From Thalassovita mediterranea (GTDB lineage: Bacteria; Pseudomonadota; Alphaproteobacteria; Rhodobacterales; Rhodobacteraceae): a DNA stretch of 64,000 bases. The notes below the pieces were generated by a model, which worked only from the letters and a program-made list of their open reading frames with translations, did no database searches and was not told where the DNA came from. Of this stretch, positions 36,594 through 45,136 are shown piece after piece. Each line of letters starts with the position of its first letter. Within the stretch, counting starts at the first letter, position 1. The position numbers were made by a program, and so were the translations under genes. The stretch covers positions 62,001-126,000 of the forward strand of contig NZ_CYSF01000007.1 in assembly GCF_001458435.1 (NCBI RefSeq), in the 5' to 3' direction.

Positions 36594-37979
36594 TTAGCCG
36601 GTCACCTTTTTCAGGTGGTAGGATTTGGGACGGGTCAGGTTGTGATAGCCGATGACCGACAGACCGCCGCCGCGGCCGGTGTCTTTGCAGCCGGTCCAGC
36701 ATAGGCCGGGATCAAGGTAATCGGCGCGGTTCATGAACACAGTGCCGGTCTCAATCTGATCACCGATGGCCTGCGCGCGTTCAACGTCCTGCGTCCAAAG
36801 CGACGCGGTCAGGCCAAAGTCGCTGTCGTTCATCAGCGCAATCGCTTCGGCGTCGTCTTTCACCTTCATGATGCCGACCACGGGGCCAAAGCTCTCTTCG
36901 CGCATCACCCGCATGTCGTGGGTCACGTCGACCAGAATCTGAGGCGCCAGATAGGCGCCGCCGTCCTCGGGGAACAGGGCGGGGTCGATCAGGGGCTTGG
37001 CGCCAGCCGCCACAGCCTCGGCCACCTGTGCGCGGACCTCATCAGCGAAGCGCACGTTGGCCATCGGGCCAATCGTTGTCTCGGGGTCCATCGGATTGCC
37101 CAGCTTGTAGCCCTCAACGATTTTCACCGCTTTGGCGATAAAGTCGTCGAACAAGCTCTCAACGACATAGATGCGTTCAATCCCGCAGCAGCATTGGCCC
37201 GAGTTGAACATCGCACCGTCAATCAAGGTATCCACGGCGGCGTCCAGATCGGCGTCCTCCATCACATAGCCCGGATCCTTGCCGCCCAGTTCCAGACCAA
37301 CACCGGTAAAGGTGCCCGCCGCCGCGCGTTCGATCGCACGGCCACCACCGACAGAACCGGTGAAGTTCACAAAGCCAAAGCTTTTCGCCGCGATCAGATC
37401 GGACGTTACATCATGGCTGAGGAAGACGTTCTGGAACACATCCGCAGGCACACCCGCAGCGGTGAAGGCCGCGACCATGCGCTCGCCGACCAGCAGCGTT
37501 TGCGTTGCGTGTTTCAGCACCACCGTGTTGCCCGCGATCAGCGCAGGCGCGACCGTGTTGATCGCGGTCATATAGGGGTAGTTCCACGGCGCAACGACCA
37601 GTACCACACCATGCGGCACCCGTTTGATGTAGCGCTTGAAGGTGGCATCCTCGCCCACCTCAATATCCGCCAGACTGTCGGCTGCGATTTGGCCCATGTA
37701 GCTGGCGCGTTCGTTGAACCCGCCAAATTCACCACCGTAGCGCACCGGGCGGCCCATCTGCTGGGCGATCTCTGGCACGATTTCGTCGTTCATTTCGCCC
37801 ACTTTGGCGACACCGGCCATGACCAGATCAATCCGCTCTTGCAGGGGACGCGCGGCCCAATCTGCCTGCGCGGCCTTGGCGCGGGCGACCACATCCTTCG
37901 CGGCCTCCAACGACAGAACTTCACGTTCTGCCAGAACCGATCCGTCGATCGGCGAAATGCATGTCAGTTTTTGTCCCAT
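36594..37979 (-). CDS. NAD(P)-dependent aldehyde dehydrogenase
   Basis: A 461-residue ALDH superfamily enzyme. The catalytic Cys lies in FNSGQCCCGIERIYV, and the catalytic Glu in LELGGKDPGYV. VVAPWNYPY and FTGSVGGGRAIE are the cofactor-binding segments. ATG 37979 is preferred because GGAG lies eight bases upstream; the upstream in-frame Met would add 13 unconserved residues. It oxidises an aldehyde to an acid, in the cytoplasm. Between the glutamine-synthetase-like gene and the iron ADH, it should act on the same pathway's intermediate, for example a gamma-glutamyl aldehyde. Confidence 0.92.
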   Translation of the reverse strand: MGQKLTCISPIDGSVLAEREVLSLEAAKDVVARAKAAQADWAARPLQERIDLVMAGVAKVGEMNDEIVPEIAQQMGRPVRYGGEFGGFNERASYMGQIAADSLADIEVGEDATFKRYIKRVPHGVVLVVAPWNYPYMTAINTVAPALIAGNTVVLKHATQTLLVGERMVAAFTAAGVPADVFQNVFLSHDVTSDLIAAKSFGFVNFTGSVGGGRAIERAAAGTFTGVGLELGGKDPGYVMEDADLDAAVDTLIDGAMFNSGQCCCGIERIYVVESLFDDFIAKAVKIVEGYKLGNPMDPETTIGPMANVRFADEVRAQVAEAVAAGAKPLIDPALFPEDGGAYLAPQILVDVTHDMRVMREESFGPVVGIMKVKDDAEAIALMNDSDFGLTASLWTQDVERAQAIGDQIETGTVFMNRADYLDPGLCWTGCKDTGRGGGLSVIGYHNLTRPKSYHLKKVTG

Positions 37980-38077
37980 GCCACAGACTCCAGTCAAAGG
38001 GGCAGCACCCCGTTTCAATGTTCCAAAAATACTCCCGCCGGAGGCAAAGCCTTCACCGCCAGCGGTAAACCTCGTGA

Positions 38078-39442
38078 TTAGGCGCGTTCAAACCCACGGG
38101 CCAGTTCCCAATCCGTGACCGCATTGTCGAACTCTTCCTGCTCAACCTCTGCCGCGCGGGTGTAGTGATCGACCACCCAATCCCCCATCGCCGCCCGCAA
38201 CATGGCGGAGTTGCGCAGGGTTTCGGTTGCTTCGCGCAGGGAGTGGGGCACATCGGTCACGCCCTCCATCTCATAGACATCGCCCTGCAGCGGATCGGCC
38301 AGTTCCAGCCCTTCCTCAACCCCTGCCAGACCGGCGGCGATCAGCGCGGCCATGGCCAGATAGGGGTTTAGGTCGGACCCACCGATGCGGCATTCGATCC
38401 GCACGGCCTTGCTGCCCGCGCCACACAGGCGGAAGGCGGCGGTGCGGTTATCGACGGACCAGACCGCTTTGGTTGGGGCAAAGCTGCCTTTCTGGAACCG
38501 TTTGTAGCTGTTTACATAAGGCGCCAGGAAATAGGTCAGATCGCTGGCGTATTTGATCTGTCCCGCCACATAGGCGCGCATCAGATCGGACATGCCGTAG
38601 GGTTTATCCGCATCAAAGAAGACGTTTTGGCCGTCCTTCCACATCGACTGATGCACATGGCTGGACGATCCTACGCGGTTTGGGTGCCATTTCGGGATGA
38701 AGCTGGCGGCGTGGCCCTGTTGCCATGCGATTTCCTTGGTGGCGTGTTTCGCGATTGAGTGGTGATCAGCGGTCAGCATCGCGGGGGCGTATTTGATGTT
38801 CAGCTCTTCCTGACCGGCCTCTGCCTCACCCTTGGTGTTTTCTACCGGAATGCCCGCGGCGTAGAGGTGATTGCGCAACGGGCGCATCACATGCTCTTCC
38901 TTGGTGGTCTGGAAGATGTGGTAATCTTCGTTATAGCCCGAAATAGGCGTCAGATCGCGGTAGCCTGAGGCGGCGATCTCTTTCAGTGATTTTTCAAATA
39001 GGAAGAATTCCAGTTCCGTCGCGGTGACGGGATCAAACCCCATCGCCTGCGCCCGTTCGACCTGTTTTTTCAGGATCGCACGGGGGGAATGTTCGACGTC
39101 TTTGTGATGGTGGTGATCCAGCACATCACACAGCACCAGCGCGGTGCCCTCCAACCATGGCAGTGGGCGGATGGTGCCTAGATCAGGCTTCATCACATAG
39201 TCGCCATAGCCCTCACGCCAGCTGGTCGCAGCAAAGCCATCCGGCGTGCCCATTTCCAGATCGGTGGCCAGTAGGTAGTTGCAGCAATGGGTTTCTTCCC
39301 ACGCGCTGTCGACAAAGTGGTGGCCCACAAACCGCTTGCCCATCAGGCGGCCCTGCATATCCACCATGCAGGCCAGAACGGTGTCGATCGTGCCGTCCGC
39401 AACGGCTGCTTTCAGCTGTTCAAAAGTCATCATGCCAGCCAT
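38078..39442 (-). CDS. Glutamine-synthetase-family ligase (gamma-glutamyl amine synthetase-like)
   Basis: A 454-residue GS-fold enzyme of the PuuA/GlnT-like branch. Metal-ligand and catalytic segments are visible: TATELEFFLFE, NTKGEAEAGQEELNIKYA, GSSSHVHQSMWKDG and RIECRIGGSDLNPYLAMAA. The family joins glutamate to an amine with ATP. The lack of glnB/glnA context, and the ALDH, ADH and amidohydrolase neighbours, argue for catabolic gamma-glutamylation and against nitrogen assimilation. It starts at ATG 39442 (a second Met follows three residues later). It is separated from dctP by a strong hairpin at 39473-39500. Confidence 0.87.
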   Translation of the reverse strand: MAGMMTFEQLKAAVADGTIDTVLACMVDMQGRLMGKRFVGHHFVDSAWEETHCCNYLLATDLEMGTPDGFAATSWREGYGDYVMKPDLGTIRPLPWLEGTALVLCDVLDHHHHKDVEHSPRAILKKQVERAQAMGFDPVTATELEFFLFEKSLKEIAASGYRDLTPISGYNEDYHIFQTTKEEHVMRPLRNHLYAAGIPVENTKGEAEAGQEELNIKYAPAMLTADHHSIAKHATKEIAWQQGHAASFIPKWHPNRVGSSSHVHQSMWKDGQNVFFDADKPYGMSDLMRAYVAGQIKYASDLTYFLAPYVNSYKRFQKGSFAPTKAVWSVDNRTAAFRLCGAGSKAVRIECRIGGSDLNPYLAMAALIAAGLAGVEEGLELADPLQGDVYEMEGVTDVPHSLREATETLRNSAMLRAAMGDWVVDHYTRAAEVEQEEFDNAVTDWELARGFERA

Positions 39443-39472
39443 CTGCGGGCTCCTTTGCCTTGCTTTGCGTCC

Positions 39473-39500
39473 TGAGGCCCCGGTTTATGCCGGGGCCTCA
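39473..39500. repeat. Perfect hairpin between dctP and the GS-like gene
   Basis: TGAGGCCCCGG (39473-39483) and CCGGGGCCTCA (39490-39500) pair over 11 bp with a TTTATG loop. No T-tract follows on the minus strand. Inside an operon such a structure can stabilise the upstream message or partly terminate, giving more transporter than enzyme. A related GC-rich GAGGCCCCGG element occurs at 53141. Confidence 0.7.
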
Positions 39501-39542
39501 GAGTGGTGTGTGCCGCGCGTTCAGAACGCGGGGCAGGGTGCC

Positions 39543-40571
39543 TTAACCGTAGCGGTAGGGGCGGCCTGCCTTCTGCATATCGGCGTTGTATTTCTTGATG
39601 ATTTCAACAACCTTCGCCTTGGTCGGGCTTTCGGTTGCGACTTCATCCCAGAACTTCAGCGCGGCCTCTTCGACCTGTGCCCATTCAGCATCAGGGATGG
39701 AGGTCAGTTCCATCTTGGTGCCGTTGACGCGCAGGTTCGCTTCGCCGCCCCAATACCACCACTGGCGATAATAGTGGGACTGGTCACAGCAGACTCGGAA
39801 CAGTGTTTGCAGATCCTCAGGGATGCCTTCCCAGCTGCCCTGGTTGGCAAAGAACGAACCTGCCCATGCGCCAGAGATGTTGTTGGTCAGGAAGTAGTTG
39901 GTCACATCGGCCCAGCCTACGGTGTAGTCTTCGGTGATGCCGGACCATGCGATGCCGTCCAGCTCGCCGGTTTGCATCGCAACCTCAATGTCTTCCCACG
40001 GCAGGGTTACGGGCACCACGCCAAACTGGCTGAGGAAGCGACCGGCGGTCGGGAAGGTAAAGACGCGCTTGCCCTTCAGGTCTGCTAGCGAACGGATCGG
40101 ATCTTTGGTGGCGAAGTGGCAGGGATCCCAAGCACCGGCCGAGATGTGTTTCACGCCGACCTTGGAATATTCTTCATCCCAGATCTCGTTCAGGCCGTAC
40201 TGGTTAAAAAGCACCGGCACGTCGAGGCTGTAGCGCGAAGCGAAGGGGAAGTAGCCGCCAAACACGGTCACTTCGGTGGGTGACGCCATCGAGTCATCGT
40301 CGGACTGAACCGCATCAATGGTGCCGCGCTGCATGGCTTGGAACAGCTCACCCGTGGGGACCAGCTGATCGGCATAGAACAGTTCGATCTGCATGCGGTC
40401 GCCTGCGATCTTGTTGAACATGTCGATGGCGGGTTTCACCACGTGTTCGGCCAGCGCGGGACCGGCATAGGTCTGCATCCGCCATTTGATGGTGCCCGAC
40501 GCCAGCGCCGGGGTGGCAAGGGCGGCCGGGGCCGCTGCGGCACCGGCAAGGAACTTACGTCTTGTGGTCAT
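39543..40571 (-). CDS. TRAP transporter substrate-binding protein (DctP-type)
   Basis: A 342-residue periplasmic protein. The N-terminus MTTRRKFLAGAAAAPAALA is a twin-arginine (Tat) signal, with cleavage probably after ALA. WRMQTYAGPALAEHV begins the binding domain, and the DLKGKRVFTFPTAGRFL region is typical of DctP-type proteins. ATG 40571 is chosen because GGAG lies eight bases upstream. It binds the substrate and hands it to the DctQM membrane pair. The ligand is unknown; the operon context suggests an amine or N-acyl amino compound. Confidence 0.92.
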   Translation of the reverse strand: MTTRRKFLAGAAAAPAALATPALASGTIKWRMQTYAGPALAEHVVKPAIDMFNKIAGDRMQIELFYADQLVPTGELFQAMQRGTIDAVQSDDDSMASPTEVTVFGGYFPFASRYSLDVPVLFNQYGLNEIWDEEYSKVGVKHISAGAWDPCHFATKDPIRSLADLKGKRVFTFPTAGRFLSQFGVVPVTLPWEDIEVAMQTGELDGIAWSGITEDYTVGWADVTNYFLTNNISGAWAGSFFANQGSWEGIPEDLQTLFRVCCDQSHYYRQWWYWGGEANLRVNGTKMELTSIPDAEWAQVEEAALKFWDEVATESPTKAKVVEIIKKYNADMQKAGRPYRYG

Positions 40572-40658
40572 GTCATACACTCCAATTTTCTGTTGGCCTA
40601 TTTAGGCATGAATGGGGTTATCCCCTTGTTATTGGACGCTCCCTTGGCAGGAGTTCTG

Positions 40659-41981
40659 TCATCTTCCGTAAACGTATTCGGGTAGCCACAGTGCGATCTG
40701 CGGGAAGGTCATGATCAGGATCAGCGCGGATACCATGATCATTACAAACGGCAGGATGGACCCGTAGATGTCGCGCAGTGAAATTTCCGGCGGTGCCATG
40801 GCGCGCATCAGGAATAGATTGTAGCCGAACGGCGGGGTCATATAGGCGATCTGCGTGGTGATCGTATAAAGGACACCGTACCAGATCAGATCGAACCCCA
40901 GCGCATGGACCAGCGGCACATAAAGCGGCGCCACGATCACAAGCATCGCGGTGTCATCCAAAAAGGTGCCCATGATGATAAAGCTCAGCTGCATCAGGAT
41001 CAGGATCATCCACGGATCAAGGCCCAGCTGTTCGGTGAACAGGCCCTTAATGGCGTTCACCGCGCCTAGACCGTCAAACACCGCGCCAAAGCCCAGAGCC
41101 GCCAGAATGATCCACATAAACATGCAGGAAATGCCCAGCGTCTGACGCACGGAGTTTTCAAACACCTCGCGGGTCATCCGCCCCTTTACCACGGCGGCCA
41201 TAAAGGCGGTCATCGCACCAATGGCAGAGCTTTCGACCAGTGACGTCCAGCCGTTCACAAAGGGCACCATCATCGCGGCAAAGATAATGAGCGGCAGCAG
41301 ACCCGCGCCCAGCAGGCGGATCTTTTCGCCGCGTGGCACGTTGCGCTCTTCCTCGCTCAGCGTGGGGCCAAGGGCGGGGTTCATTTTGCAGCGGATATAG
41401 ATGTAGAGAATGAACAGCGTCGCCATCAGCAGGCCCGGCACCACACCAGCCAGCCACAACTGCCCCACCGGCTGGCGCGCGATCATCGCATAAAGCACCA
41501 GCACAACAGAGGGCGGCACTAGGATGCCAAGGGACGATCCCGCCTGAATAACCCCAGTCACCATGCGTTTGTCATAGCCACGACGCAAGAGTTCCGGCAG
41601 CGCGATCGTCGCGCCAATGGCCATGCCCGCAACGCTCAACCCGTTCATGGCCGACACCAGAACCATCAGACCAATGGTGCCAATCGCCAATCCGCCGGAT
41701 ACAGGCCCCATCCAGACGTGAAACATCTTGTAGAGGTCATCGGCGATTTTTGATTCTGACAGAACGTAGCCCATAAAAATGAACATCGGCAGGGTCAGCA
41801 GCGGATACCATTTCATCAGCTTCATCGCCGATGAAAACGGAATCGCCGATCCGCCATCGCCCCATAGGAACAGCGCTGCAACAGCGGCCACGCCGCCAAT
41901 CGCGCCAAAGACCCGCTGGCCGGTGAACAGCATCACCATCATGGTGGCAAACATGAAGATTGCGATCATTTCATAGGACAT
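40659..41981 (-). CDS. TRAP transporter large permease (DctM-type)
   Basis: A 440-residue polytopic protein, the typical length for DctM. It begins MSYEMIAIFMFATMMVMLFTG at ATG 41981 with an AGGAG 11 nt upstream, and is full of hydrophobic helices; QAGSSLGILVPPSVVLVLYAM is a family signature. It forms the sodium-coupled transport channel with DctQ. It lies 5 nt after the DctQ stop. Inner membrane; the substrate is as for DctP. Confidence 0.93.
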   Translation of the reverse strand: MSYEMIAIFMFATMMVMLFTGQRVFGAIGGVAAVAALFLWGDGGSAIPFSSAMKLMKWYPLLTLPMFIFMGYVLSESKIADDLYKMFHVWMGPVSGGLAIGTIGLMVLVSAMNGLSVAGMAIGATIALPELLRRGYDKRMVTGVIQAGSSLGILVPPSVVLVLYAMIARQPVGQLWLAGVVPGLLMATLFILYIYIRCKMNPALGPTLSEEERNVPRGEKIRLLGAGLLPLIIFAAMMVPFVNGWTSLVESSAIGAMTAFMAAVVKGRMTREVFENSVRQTLGISCMFMWIILAALGFGAVFDGLGAVNAIKGLFTEQLGLDPWMILILMQLSFIIMGTFLDDTAMLVIVAPLYVPLVHALGFDLIWYGVLYTITTQIAYMTPPFGYNLFLMRAMAPPEISLRDIYGSILPFVMIMVSALILIMTFPQIALWLPEYVYGR

Positions 41982-41986
41982 TTTGA

Positions 41987-42583
41987 TCAGATCTCCTGTC
42001 CGCGAATGCGGGCGATGTCTTTGAAGAATTCGGATAGCGCCTGTAACAGCATCAACAGGATGCCCAGTGTCATGATCATCTTGATCGGCCACAGGATCGG
42101 GCGCCATGCGGTCGGACTGCGTTCCAGATACCCCAGCAATTCCCCAGCCGCCGTTGGACCCGCGGTGAAGAAGGTGGTGATCAGCTCCCACAGGAACGCA
42201 AACGGTGTGCCGCGGAAATGGCCCAGCGAATAGGCAAAGGAATCTACCGCCCCGTAAAGCAGCACGCCTAGGTAAAACGCCAGAACCACCACCGTTGCGG
42301 CGTCAAACTGCGCTTTCTTGCGGTCGGACCAGTTGTGATAAAACAGGTCCATCCGCACGTTTGATCCCATCTGGATCGAGTATGGCCCGCCAAGGATGTA
42401 GTAGGCGACCATGGCAAACTGCGCCATTTCCAGCGTCCACAGCGACGGCAGGAAAAACGTCTTGGAGATGGACGACCACATCAGGATGCCAACCATGACA
42501 AAGATGCCATACATTACGATCCGGCCCAGCCGGTAGTTGATGGCATCCACCCAGCGGACATAGGCGCGGATCAGGCGGGGCAT
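41987..42583 (-). CDS. TRAP transporter small permease (DctQ-type)
   Basis: A 198-residue protein with four hydrophobic helices (for example IVMYGIFVMVGILMWSSI). EMAQFAMVAYYILGGPYSIQ fits the DctQ family, and it carries the usual position before DctM. Its start overlaps the end of the amidohydrolase gene by 13 nt. It assists the large permease in the inner membrane. Confidence 0.88.
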   Translation of the reverse strand: MPRLIRAYVRWVDAINYRLGRIVMYGIFVMVGILMWSSISKTFFLPSLWTLEMAQFAMVAYYILGGPYSIQMGSNVRMDLFYHNWSDRKKAQFDAATVVVLAFYLGVLLYGAVDSFAYSLGHFRGTPFAFLWELITTFFTAGPTAAGELLGYLERSPTAWRPILWPIKMIMTLGILLMLLQALSEFFKDIARIRGQEI

Positions 42584-43356
42584 TGGGTGCCTCCTTCCTG
42601 CGGGATGTCACAGGCGGTCATCGCTGCACGCATCCAACCGGTCATCATTTTGGCCATTGCGGCTTGTTGGTCGGCAGTGGCGATCAGGTCGTTGCGCACC
42701 TCGATCATCACATTGTGGATGCCGCGGGGCAGGGCGTGTTTTTTCAGCGTATGAGTGACGCCGTGTTCGGGTCCGTAAGGATCATTGCGGCGCACCACAT
42801 GCGCGGTGTGATCCGCGGCACAGGCCAGCATTGCATCGGCAAAACGGCTGTCCTCGTCATGCAAAACGCCGATCTCTACCTCGCGGGTCTGACCGTTGTA
42901 GGTGGGGGTGAAGCTGTGCATCGTGATCATCAGCTGCGGCATCTGGCTATCGAGAAGTTTAACCATCGCAGCGCCAAACGGATCATGGAAACGGCGCACC
43001 CGCTCAGCACGCGCCTTATCGCTCAGATCCTGATTGCCGGGGATGTCGAACACTTCGCTGCGGGACGGCATAGCGTCGGGCGCTTCTGGTGGACGGTTCA
43101 AATCAAACAACAAACGCGATGCCGCGCCCGCGATCAGCGGTGCAGTCAAAGCAGTGGCCAGCATTTGCGCGACAGGCAATGCGCCGGGATCCCAAGCGAC
43201 GTGACTTTGGCGTGCGTCCTCATCTAGGCCCAGCCCAGAAAATTCGGGCGGCATGACATTGCTGGCATGTTCACACACGACCACGATGGGCGCTGCGGAT
43301 TGCGGCAAAGAAGCGCGAACCGCTTCATTGTCAAGGATCGGGTATCGATCAGCCAT
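42571..43356 (-). CDS. N-formylglutamate amidohydrolase-like enzyme
   Basis: A 261-residue member of the N-formylglutamate amidohydrolase (HutG2-like) family. VVVCEHASNVMPPEF, HVAWDPGALPVAQML and MITMHSFTPTYNG are family signatures with likely metal ligands. The classic role is hydrolysis of N-formyl-L-glutamate in histidine breakdown, but no hut genes are nearby. As the first gene of an operon with a gamma-glutamyl ligase, ALDH and ADH, it may instead release an acyl or glutamyl group from the operon's product. The promoter lies in the 194-nt gap shared with the divergent RpiR gene. Cytoplasmic. Confidence 0.85.
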   Translation of the reverse strand: MADRYPILDNEAVRASLPQSAAPIVVVCEHASNVMPPEFSGLGLDEDARQSHVAWDPGALPVAQMLATALTAPLIAGAASRLLFDLNRPPEAPDAMPSRSEVFDIPGNQDLSDKARAERVRRFHDPFGAAMVKLLDSQMPQLMITMHSFTPTYNGQTREVEIGVLHDEDSRFADAMLACAADHTAHVVRRNDPYGPEHGVTHTLKKHALPRGIHNVMIEVRNDLIATADQQAAMAKMMTGWMRAAMTACDIPQEGGTQCPA

Positions 43357-43462
43357 GTCCTTAAATGTCCCCCACAGGTCGTTTGGATCACGACTGAAAT
43401 GGATCAGCTATGATCGTTTTGTAAACAATTCTTCAGATCATCCTCACCTGTCAATGATAATA

Positions 43463-43480
43463 CTGAAAAAATATCTTCAG
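43463..43480. promoter_or_regulatory. Candidate operator between the amine operon and its RpiR regulator
   Basis: CTGAA (43463-43467) and TTCAG (43476-43480) form an inverted repeat with an AT-only spacer. A second palindrome-like site TTGTAAACAA lies at 43419-43428, and another TTCAG at 43432-43436. Placed in the divergent promoter gap, they are plausible sites for the adjacent RpiR-type protein. Seen as sequence symmetry only. Confidence 0.4.
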
Positions 43481-43550
43481 CTGTCTGATGGTTGTCTATA
43501 TCCTAATCAAAACGGGTGCAGATCCAGATGCTTGTCATGAGGGGGCGGAA

Positions 43551-44423
43551 ATGACTCAACAACCGGAAACCATCGCTGAACGTTTGCAGGGCGCTTTTGA
43601 CAGTCTGACACGCGCCGAGCGCCAGCTGGCAGATTCGCTGCTACAGAACTATCCGGTGTCTGGCCTCGCCTCGATCACGCAGGTGGCCAAGGCGGCGGAG
43701 GTGTCGACGCCTACCGTGGTGCGGATGGTGCAGAAACTGGGCTTCTCCGGCTTTCCTGATTTCCAGAACGCCCTGCGGCGCGAGCTGGAGGCACAGATTT
43801 CCGACCCGATCAGCAAGCATGACACCTGGGTCGAAAGCGCGCCGGATGCGCATATCCTCAACCGCTTTACCGATGCGGTGATGGGCAACATCCGTCAAAC
43901 CCTGACGCAGATTGACCCCGAACAGTTTGATCGCGCCTGCGAAATGCTGGCGGAAACGGATCATTCCGTGATGGTCGTAGGCGGGCGGATCACCCGTGCG
44001 CTGGCGGACTACTTCTTCATGCACATGCAGGTGGCGCGGCCCGGTGTGACCCATATCCAGTCGATGTCGAACGCTTGGGTGCATTACCTGCTAGAGATCA
44101 AGCCGGGCGATATCGTGGTGATTTTCGATGTGCGGCGCTATGAAAATTCGACCCTGCGCATGGCCAAAATGGCACGGGAAAAGGGTGCGCGGATCATCCT
44201 GTTCACGGATCAATGGCGCAGTCCGGTGCATGAATTTGCCGATGTGACCTTCTGCGGGCGGATTACTGTGCCGTCTGCGTGGGATTCCAGTGCCACGTTG
44301 ATGTTGATTATCGAAGCGATGATCGCCCAGGTGCAGGAACATACCTGGGATATCACCCGTCAACGGATGGAAGAGCTGGAGGGCATGTTCGACCGGACCC
44401 GCTTCTTCCGCAAGTTTACCTGA
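43551..44423 (+). CDS. RpiR/MurR-family transcriptional regulator
   Basis: A 290-residue regulator. The N-terminal HTH domain (about 1-77) contains ASITQVAKAAEVSTPTVVRM as the recognition helix region, and a SIS sugar-isomerase-like domain spans about 125-260. ATG 43551 with a purine-rich GGGGGCGG upstream is preferred over an in-frame Met at 43488, whose extra residues are unconserved. RpiR proteins usually sense phosphosugars, but many Roseobacter members control nearby TRAP or amine operons. Divergent from the amine operon, it is probably its regulator. Confidence 0.87.
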   Translation: MTQQPETIAERLQGAFDSLTRAERQLADSLLQNYPVSGLASITQVAKAAEVSTPTVVRMVQKLGFSGFPDFQNALRRELEAQISDPISKHDTWVESAPDAHILNRFTDAVMGNIRQTLTQIDPEQFDRACEMLAETDHSVMVVGGRITRALADYFFMHMQVARPGVTHIQSMSNAWVHYLLEIKPGDIVVIFDVRRYENSTLRMAKMAREKGARIILFTDQWRSPVHEFADVTFCGRITVPSAWDSSATLMLIIEAMIAQVQEHTWDITRQRMEELEGMFDRTRFFRKFT

Positions 44424-44435
44424 GCGTGACGCGAA

Positions 44436-45020
44436 TTAGTGGGTCAGGGCACGCTTGAACGCCTCACGTTGGCGCATGGATTTGGCGTAGTCGGTTAGAC
44501 GTGCGTCCGGCTTGGGAAAGCCGGCCACATGTGCCCAATTCAAACAGTGGGTCAGCAGAATATCTGCGATTGTCATCTGCGCCCCCTGCAGAAACGGGCC
44601 CTCGATAGCGTCTGCCAGACGGTTTGCATTGCGCAGAAACTCTTGTTTCAGGCTCGGCTTGATGTCTGGCACCCGTTCTTCTGGTGGCAAGATGAAACTG
44701 TGGCGGGCCGCGGTCCACAACAGCGCCTCTAGCTCATCCAGAATGCGGTGCATCAGTGCATCCTGACGGGCGCGTTCGACGGTGCCGGGCGTATGGGTCA
44801 GAGTTTGGTGTTTGTCTGCCAGATAGCTAAGGATGGCGCTCGAGTCGGTCAGGTAATCATCACCCACACGTAATGCGGGGATTTTTCCGGTGGTATTTGC
44901 GGCCAATGCGGGATCGGAATGGGGTTTCACGTCATCAACGGTGAAGTCCTGACCCAGCTCTTCCAGCATCCAGATAACGCGAAACGCGCGGCTCGTGATG
45001 CCGCCAACCACATGATACAT
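44436..45020 (-). CDS. Glutathione S-transferase family protein
   Basis: A 194-residue GST. The N-terminal thioredoxin-like half starts MYHVVGGITSRAFRVIWMLEEL and includes KIPALRVGDDYLTDSSAIL, the cis-Pro and glutathione-contacting segment. An all-helical C-terminal half follows. It is convergent with the RpiR gene (12-nt gap). A glutathione-dependent conjugation or reductase role is general to the family; the substrate is unknown. The 116-nt gap to holA holds no gene. Confidence 0.85.
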   Translation of the reverse strand: MYHVVGGITSRAFRVIWMLEELGQDFTVDDVKPHSDPALAANTTGKIPALRVGDDYLTDSSAILSYLADKHQTLTHTPGTVERARQDALMHRILDELEALLWTAARHSFILPPEERVPDIKPSLKQEFLRNANRLADAIEGPFLQGAQMTIADILLTHCLNWAHVAGFPKPDARLTDYAKSMRQREAFKRALTH

Positions 45021-45136
45021 ATCTTCCTCCCCAGGGTGCGGTGAATATGGCGATCAGAAAAACGGGGGTAAGGCCAAAAGGCTAGCCCAAATCGCCTGCG
45101 TGACGGGGCGTTAGGTAGTGGGGCGCTGTAGTGCGG

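Noticed and set aside
36918-38081. Long open frame opposite the aldehyde dehydrogenase gene
   Set aside because: Antisense to a clear ALDH; low-complexity His/Arg-rich translation typical of shadow frames.
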